NCBI RefSeq assembly: GCF_003702045.1
Contig: NZ_RBTP01000062.1
Coordinates: forward strand, 1-64,000
Length of the DNA stretch: 64,000 nt
Direction: 5' to 3'
Origin: Pseudomonas viridiflava
GTDB taxonomy: Bacteria > Pseudomonadota > Gammaproteobacteria > Pseudomonadales > Pseudomonadaceae
A model generated the notes under the pieces. That model had not been told where the DNA came from and did no database searches. It was given only the letters and a program-made list of their open reading frames with translations. Below are positions 58,971-64,000 of the stretch, in pieces (the first letter of the stretch is position 1; every line of letters begins with the position of its first letter). Made by a program: the position numbers and the translations under genes.

Positions 58971-59297
58971 TCAGTTGCCGCGCTTGCTGTTGATCTCCGT
59001 CAGACGGCCGCCTACGAAGCGCAGGTACTGATACATGCCGTGGCTGGGTCCGTAGACCCATTCTTCGACGATCACCTCTTCGGACTGACGATAGTAATTG
59101 ACCACTTCTCGGCTGCTCACCACTTGCTGGCTGACAGGCTCGCCGCACTTCTGCTGAACCTCAAAGGTTCTGTCCCCGGTACTGACCAGTTGGCTGCCAC
59201 AGCGCAAGGTCGAAGCGGCCTGAGCGTCGAGCGCCACGGATACGGTGGTCATGACCAACGCCAGGTAAAGGCCGCGTTTGAACGAAAAGTGAGGCAA
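58971..59297 (-). CDS. DUF2845 domain-containing exported protein
   Basis: The 108-aa protein has a signal peptide ending near AQAAS and a DUF2845 domain with two Cys (TLRCGSQLVSTGD and VQQKCGEPVS) and EEWVYGPSHGMYQYLRFVGGRLTEI. It is probably periplasmic with a disulphide. Its function is unknown. The apparent start is TTG at 59297; no in-frame ATG precedes the signal peptide core. It lies 5 bp after the DUF748 gene stop, so translation is coupled. Confidence 0.88.
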   Translation of the reverse strand: MPHFSFKRGLYLALVMTTVSVALDAQAASTLRCGSQLVSTGDRTFEVQQKCGEPVSQQVVSSREVVNYYRQSEEVIVEEWVYGPSHGMYQYLRFVGGRLTEINSKRGN

Positions 59298-59302
59298 AGG
59301 CG

Positions 59303-62300
59303 TTACTCGCTATCCAGATGCAATGGGCTAATGACGCGTCCGTCTGGCTGAGCCTGACCCAGACGGGCATCGACGAAATAGACACGCTCATCCTCAAGCT
59401 TGCCTTTGTCGACCAGATAATCCTTGATGCTGCTGGCCCGATTCTGCCCCAGCTCGCGCAGCAATACTTCATTGCCGCTCCAGAACTTCAGCATGGCTGC
59501 ACGCAGTTGGTTGGCACGTTCCTCTTTGCCCAGATTCGCCCATTCAGCCGGTGGCTGTTGCTTCAGGCGTGCCCGGTAGATGCCTTCGAGCATCGGCGGT
59601 TTTTCGCTATCCGGCACCTGCAACAGCGCGGCTTTGGCAGGCACCTTGTCGCCCCGACGCTGCAGGATCTTGTAGTAAGTGGCCTGATATTCCCGTTCAA
59701 GCCTTTGTTGGGCGATCAACGGACCATCACTGCTGGCTGCGCTGGTGCCCTCGATCTCAAGCTTCAAGGTCGGGCGCTCCTTGAGCGCAGCTGAGAGCTT
59801 GTCCAGGGCCTTTTGTGTGTCGTTGCTCAGCTCACTGGAACCGGGTGCGAAGCTCACGTTGCCGAGGTCCTCAGAGCCTCCTCCAGACACCAGGCTGCCC
59901 AGCATCTTGAACGGCGCCTGGGCGGCGCGCAGGACCAGATTGCGCAGGGTTTGCCAGACGATGGGCATGACGCTGAACTGCGGGTTGTTCAGATCGCCCT
60001 CAATCGGAAGCTCAATGGAAATCCGACCCTGAGTGTCCTTGAGCAGCGCTACCGCCAGACGGATGGGCAGGTCGACCGCATCCGGGCTGTCCACTTTCTC
60101 GCCCAGTTGCAATTGCTCCACCAGCACTTTGTTCTGCGCTTTGAGTTGGCCATTGGTGATCAGGTAGTGCAGGTCTAGGTTGAGTCGCCCTTTGCGAATC
60201 CTGAAGCCGGCGAACTTGCCCGAGTAAGGCGTCAGCGTGGTCAGCTCAACGCGTTTGAAGCTGGTGGCGATATCGAGGCTGGCCATTGGATTGAAGGGGT
60301 TGAGGCTACCTTTGATCGTGACTGGCGCGTAGCGGTCAACCTTGCCTTCGATATTCACCGGGGCGGGTTTGGACTGGCGGTTATCAATGGTGCCAATACG
60401 CCCGTTGAGCTGTTGCACCGCCGTCGAGAAGTTCGGGGTCAGCGTCATGTCGGCAAAGTTGGCTGAGCCATCCTTGATGTTCACTTCGCCGACATAGATA
60501 CCCGGCGGCTTCTCTTGACTGGCTTTGGGCGCATTCTTGGCGGATGCCTTCGTCGCCGGTTTTCCATCGTCAGGCTGCGGTATCAACAGGTCATCGATGT
60601 TGGTCGTCCGGTCGTCGTTGATCATGAAGCGGGCGTAAGGCTGCTGCATGTTGACCTTGGCAATCGACAGCGCTACGCCGTGCTCATAGTCCAGACCTTC
60701 CAGGTCCAGCTTTTCCCATTTGAGAAAATCGCGTTGTTTCAGGGTATCGAGCGTGTGCAACTGATTGACCTGAGCCTTGCCGGTCACGCTGAACGCCAGT
60801 GGCTCGGTGCTTTTGAGGTTGACGGCCAGATCGCTGCCCAGCATGCCGCTGCGCATTTCAAGCTTGATGAACGGGCTGATGTAGGACTGGGCGAGTCGTA
60901 GATCGATGTCGCGCGTCGCCACGTTCAATCGGGCCGTTACGGGATTGAGATTGACCTCGCCAGCGGCGGTCAGGTTGCCCTGCTTACCCATACCGGTGTC
61001 GAGCTTGAGCGTGAAGGGCGACGTATTGAGGCTGTCGAAATTCTGAATTTCCAAATTCAGCGGGCCTACATCGAGCATGACCGGCTCGGCGGGCACTCGG
61101 TCTGCCAAATGGACTTGGTAATTGCGCAACTGCACATCGCGCAGGACGACCTGCCAGGGTTTTCCAGGTTTTGCGGACTCATGGGTTGTCTTGGCCGAGG
61201 CTTCTGTGACCGGAGCCGGTTCAGCGGCTTTCTCGTCGACAGGAGGCTTTTGCGGTGCTGCGGGTTTGGCGGGCTTGCTGGCAAACAGTTTTTGCCAGTC
61301 CAACTGACCGTCCGACTCACGCGCTGCCCAGGTTTCCAGCCCCTGACTGCGGATCTTGCCCACATTGACGTGCTGCCTGGCCAGGTCGACCGACGTCTCG
61401 CTCACGTCCAGACGCTTTAAGCGTACCAGCGGGCGACCATCAGGTGCGTTGAGTCCGAATGGCGCAACGCTTGCCGACAGGTTGGTCAGTTGCAGTTCGG
61501 TTTCCTTGGCCAGGTCGAGTCTGTAGGCGGTACTGAAATTCAGCACGCCGTCCTGAATCGCAAGCGGCAGCGCATCACGCACGTAAGGCCACCAGAGTTT
61601 CATTTGGCCGTCGGTGACTTTCAGGGTGCCTTCGGAAGTGATCGGCACCAGACTGATACGCCCGACCCAGTCGATCTGTCCGCCGTCGGGACCTGCGGCC
61701 ACGAGGGTCATGTCCGCGTTGTCTTCGGGCAAGGTGCTGAGGTTTTTGAGCTCGAAGTTCAGTTTGTCGTACAGGAATTCGATGGGTTCGCTGGGGCGCA
61801 GGTCGCGGAAGTGCAGGTAGCCGTCAGCCAGCTTGATCTCGTCGATACGCAGCGGGAAAGGCTTGCTCGGTGGCTCGTCCTTCGCTGGCTCACTGGCAGG
61901 AAACGTGAACAGTTGCGCCAGGTTCAACTTGCCTTGTTTGTCGAACAGCAGCTCTGTCTTCGGCTCCAGCAGTTCAATGCGCTGCAGGTGTAAAGCCCGT
62001 GTCCACAGGCTGTCGATCTGAAGGTTGGCGTAGAGCTTCTCGAATGCGATCTCTTCCTTGCCAGGCGTGCCGATGTTCAGGCCCCAAACGGTCAGCTCCA
62101 GCGTGTAGGGATTGAACTCCAGCCGCTCTATCTTTGCAGGAGCGGTCGAGTAAATGGCCAGTTGCTGGTTTGCGATGCGCAGCGCAACGCCGGGAAGGAT
62201 GAAGAACCCCAGCAAGCTATAGAGCGCGAACACAGTCAGCAGGGAGCCAAGTGTGATTTTCAATCCTCTGGACATGGGCAACGGCGTCTCGCTCTTTCGG

Positions 62301-62320
62301 AGGTCCTTGGAGTATGACAT
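59303..62320 (-). CDS. DUF748 (AsmA-like) envelope protein
   Basis: The 1005-aa protein has one N-terminal membrane helix (about 23-48: a run of LGSLLTVFALYSLLGFFILPG) and a very long periplasmic part of repeated beta strands as in AsmA-like and DUF748 proteins, proposed to move lipids across the periplasm. A Pro/Ala/Lys-rich linker sits near 345-380, and the C-terminal part has an OmpA-like motif FAPGSSELSNDTQKALDKLS near 815. An ATG at 62275 is an alternative start. It is the first gene of a pair with the DUF2845 gene. The role in lipid transport is inferred from the family. Confidence 0.88.
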   Translation of the reverse strand: MSYSKDLRKSETPLPMSRGLKITLGSLLTVFALYSLLGFFILPGVALRIANQQLAIYSTAPAKIERLEFNPYTLELTVWGLNIGTPGKEEIAFEKLYANLQIDSLWTRALHLQRIELLEPKTELLFDKQGKLNLAQLFTFPASEPAKDEPPSKPFPLRIDEIKLADGYLHFRDLRPSEPIEFLYDKLNFELKNLSTLPEDNADMTLVAAGPDGGQIDWVGRISLVPITSEGTLKVTDGQMKLWWPYVRDALPLAIQDGVLNFSTAYRLDLAKETELQLTNLSASVAPFGLNAPDGRPLVRLKRLDVSETSVDLARQHVNVGKIRSQGLETWAARESDGQLDWQKLFASKPAKPAAPQKPPVDEKAAEPAPVTEASAKTTHESAKPGKPWQVVLRDVQLRNYQVHLADRVPAEPVMLDVGPLNLEIQNFDSLNTSPFTLKLDTGMGKQGNLTAAGEVNLNPVTARLNVATRDIDLRLAQSYISPFIKLEMRSGMLGSDLAVNLKSTEPLAFSVTGKAQVNQLHTLDTLKQRDFLKWEKLDLEGLDYEHGVALSIAKVNMQQPYARFMINDDRTTNIDDLLIPQPDDGKPATKASAKNAPKASQEKPPGIYVGEVNIKDGSANFADMTLTPNFSTAVQQLNGRIGTIDNRQSKPAPVNIEGKVDRYAPVTIKGSLNPFNPMASLDIATSFKRVELTTLTPYSGKFAGFRIRKGRLNLDLHYLITNGQLKAQNKVLVEQLQLGEKVDSPDAVDLPIRLAVALLKDTQGRISIELPIEGDLNNPQFSVMPIVWQTLRNLVLRAAQAPFKMLGSLVSGGGSEDLGNVSFAPGSSELSNDTQKALDKLSAALKERPTLKLEIEGTSAASSDGPLIAQQRLEREYQATYYKILQRRGDKVPAKAALLQVPDSEKPPMLEGIYRARLKQQPPAEWANLGKEERANQLRAAMLKFWSGNEVLLRELGQNRASSIKDYLVDKGKLEDERVYFVDARLGQAQPDGRVISPLHLDSE

Positions 62321-62384
62321 GCCTGTTCGGTTCCCAAGGCCACGTCAATCGTGCTTGTAGGAAGTTTCCGGTATTGCGGACGGC

Positions 62385-63401
62385 CTAAAACTGCAGGATC
62401 AGGGTTTTCAACGGCGGCTGGTTATCTTGCGACGGAAAGTCTTCGGCAGGCCGCATCACCTGCCACTCGCGTACCGGCCGACCCGCCTTGGTGGCGCAGC
62501 GCAGCACCTGTTCGCGCCAGTCTTCCATACTGACCTTCGCCAGGTTGTTGCAGCAGATCAACACGCCATCGTCGGACGTGCTCAGCAGGGCAGGCTTGAG
62601 CAGGCTTTGATAATCACGCAGCAGGTCGACCGTGCCGAACGCACTCTTCGCCCAGGCGGGCGGGTCCAGAAGCACCAGATCGTATTGGCGTTGCTCCAGC
62701 TTGATGTATTCAGGAAGCTTCTGGCTACGGCGAGCCGATACCGGCAAGCCCGCCAGTTGGCGGATCGCCGGAAAATAGTCCGACTGGATGAAGTGCATGG
62801 TCGGCAGTTGTGGATTCAGCGCGCCGTTCTCACGGCCTACTGCCAGATTACCCTCGGCAAAATCCAGATTGCACACTTCGCTTGCGCCGCCAGCCGCTGC
62901 GCTGAGGCCGACGCCACAGGTATAGGCGAACAGATTCAGAACGCTCTTGCCTGCGCTGTGCCGTTTGACCCAGCCGCGTGTGTTGCGCAGATCGAGAAAC
63001 AGCAAAGGGTCCTGGCCTGCGTGGCGTCCACGAACCCGGTAGTTCAAGCCCCACTCGTGGCCGATCAGATCCTGAAGCGCGGCATCCTCGGCTTTGTAAA
63101 CGGCGTCCTGACGATCGATGCGCGAATTGCCTTGCGAGCGGTCGTTGTAGACCAGCAGGGTTTCCAGACTCAAATGGCGATTGACCTGTGCATGCAGCTC
63201 AAGCAGCGAGACCCGGTCCAGCCCGGTATGAAAGCTCTGTACCAGCAATTGCGGACCGTAGCGGTCGATGGTCAAGCCGCTGGCACCTTCCTGACTGCCA
63301 TGAAACAGGCGGTAGCAGTCGGTGCCTTGTTCATGCAGTTCGGCCAGCAGGCGCTGGCGAGTATCGAGGGCGACGCTGAGCGCCTGATTCAAGGAAGACA
63401 T
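62385..63401 (-). CDS. RlmI-like SAM-dependent methyltransferase
   Basis: The 338-aa protein resembles the RlmI/RlmK group of 23S rRNA cytosine methyltransferases. The visible motifs are SAM site SVLNLFAYTCGVGLSAAAGG, NxxR-type RNTRGWVKRHSAG, and catalytic LLDPPAWAKSAFG. The N-terminal domain starts with an 'EXE'-like RRLFHGSQEG equivalent (DCYRLFHGSQEGASGLTIDRY, in part) and lacks the full PUA domain of E. coli RlmI. The substrate is uncertain. It sits alone between the DUF748 gene and a REP pair. Confidence 0.8.
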   Translation of the reverse strand: MSSLNQALSVALDTRQRLLAELHEQGTDCYRLFHGSQEGASGLTIDRYGPQLLVQSFHTGLDRVSLLELHAQVNRHLSLETLLVYNDRSQGNSRIDRQDAVYKAEDAALQDLIGHEWGLNYRVRGRHAGQDPLLFLDLRNTRGWVKRHSAGKSVLNLFAYTCGVGLSAAAGGASEVCNLDFAEGNLAVGRENGALNPQLPTMHFIQSDYFPAIRQLAGLPVSARRSQKLPEYIKLEQRQYDLVLLDPPAWAKSAFGTVDLLRDYQSLLKPALLSTSDDGVLICCNNLAKVSMEDWREQVLRCATKAGRPVREWQVMRPAEDFPSQDNQPPLKTLILQF

Positions 63402-63515
63402 ACAACGCGCCTCGGGCTGGATTAAGGCGCGGGAGTTTATCAGTTACTGACCCGCTGGATGTATCGCTTGAAATGCCGCCTTTGCAACTCAGTTGCATCC
63501 CACGGCTTAGCATTC

Positions 63516-63610
63516 CCACGTAGGAGTGGACTTGTCCACGAACGCTGTATTGCAGGCGCCGGAAATCTTCCGCCTGGACAGATGCCTTCGTGAGCAAGCT
63601 CACTCCCACG
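63516..63610. repeat. REP-type inverted pair
   Basis: CGTAGGAGTGGACTTGTCCA (63519-63538) followed by CGAA, and TTCGTGAGCAAGCTCACTCC (63588-63607) followed by CACG, are REP units in opposite orientation about 45 bp apart. Each carries the short internal hairpin (TGGACTTGTCCA and TGAGCAAGCTCA). They lie between the methyltransferase and thiolase genes. Confidence 0.8.
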
Positions 63611-63620
63611 TTTCAGCCGG

Positions 63621-64000
63621 TTAGCGCGCCAACGCCAACGCCACGCCCTGACCGCCGCCGATGCACAGGGTCGCCAAGCCTTTTTTGGCGTCGCGCTTGA
63701 TCATTTCGTGAAGAAGGGTCACCAATACGCGGCAACCTGATGCACCGATGGGGTGGCCGATGGCGATAGCGCCGCCGTTGACGTTGAGCTTGGCAGGATC
63801 CAGTCCCAGCTCCTTGCCAATCGACAGTGATTGAGCGGCGAAGGCTTCGTTGGCTTCGATCAGGTCCAGTTGCTCCAGCGTCCAGCCTGCCTTGTCCAGG
63901 CAGCGACGAGTGGCGCTGACCGGGCCGATGCCCATGATGGCCGGGTCTACGCCTGCGTTGGCGTAACCTGCGATTCGGGCAAGTACCGGCAGACCCAATT
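63621..64000 (-). CDS. Acetyl-CoA acetyltransferase (thiolase), 3' part only
   Basis: The visible 126 residues are the C-terminal part of a thiolase, cut by the window end on the 5' side. They show the catalytic His region NVNGGAIAIGHPIGASGCRV and the active-site Cys in CIGGGQGVALAL. Biosynthetic thiolases of this type (AtoB/PhaA) join two acetyl-CoA or work in reverse in fat and ketone catabolism. The gene ends in TAA at 63621. Which paralogue it is cannot be told from this part. Confidence 0.93.
   Translation of the reverse strand, partial: LGLPVLARIAGYANAGVDPAIMGIGPVSATRRCLDKAGWTLEQLDLIEANEAFAAQSLSIGKELGLDPAKLNVNGGAIAIGHPIGASGCRVLVTLLHEMIKRDAKKGLATLCIGGGQGVALALAR

Overview
The window comes from a Pseudomonas chromosome, probably from the P. 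syringae/P. fluorescens side of the genus. The basis is gene order and product sequence: smpB-transporter-ratA-rnfH-bamE-fur-recN-grpE-dnaK-dnaJ-dapB-carA-carB-greA-yhbY-rlmE-ftsH-folP-glmM-tpiA-secG-tRNA-Leu-tRNA-fMet-rimP-nusA-infB-rbfA-truB-rpsO-pnp, a cysteine-free Fur, and Pseudomonas-type REP elements. The species is an inference.

Positions 1-16346 are a genomic island inserted at the 3' end of the tmRNA gene (ssrA, minus strand, 16347-16738). A P4-type tyrosine integrase lies directly against the tmRNA 3' end. Leftwards follow a 0.9 kb non-coding tract rich in inverted repeats (13961-14902), a second tyrosine recombinase in an apparent operon with a 107-aa protein and an AT-rich 599-aa protein, a HEPN/Abi-type protein, a plus-strand pair of a one-domain HsdS-like protein with a divergent HsdM-like protein, and a complete type I restriction-modification operon (hsdR, hsdM, hsdS) followed by a PDDEXK nuclease-like gene. 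The left end of the island lies outside the window, and no second copy of the tmRNA 3' end is visible. This stretch is a defence cargo region.

Positions 16347-26260 hold tmRNA, a small secreted protein and a lactate-utilisation locus. The locus is lldP-lutA-lutB-lutC-dld on the minus strand, with a divergent FadR-type regulator and a perfect 17-bp palindrome between them. It brings in lactate and oxidises L-lactate through LutABC and D-lactate through the FAD/Fe-S enzyme.

Positions 26262-58175 are core housekeeping genes: trans-translation (SmpB, partner of the tmRNA in this window), outer-membrane assembly (BamE), iron regulation (Fur), DNA repair (RecN), the heat-shock chaperones GrpE-DnaK-DnaJ behind a visible sigma-32 promoter, lysine/cell-wall and pyrimidine/arginine precursors (DapB, CarAB), transcript elongation (GreA, NusA), ribosome and tRNA maturation (YhbY, RlmE, RimP, RbfA, TruB), proteolysis (FtsH), folate and cell-wall synthesis (FolP, GlmM), TpiA, SecG, translation initiation (IF2, initiator tRNA), ribosomal protein S15 and PNPase. 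Several leaders hold hairpins that could regulate expression (carA, rimP, rpsO).

Positions 58176-64000 hold a BON-domain periplasmic protein behind a near-consensus sigma-54 promoter, a DUF2845 protein, a large DUF748 (AsmA-like) protein, an RlmI-like methyltransferase, a REP pair and the 3' part of a thiolase gene cut by the window end.

The best candidates for something undescribed are the plus-strand half-HsdS/divergent-HsdM/HEPN cassette (7460-10584) and the recombinase-linked 599-aa gene (10853-12652). Function is unproven for both.
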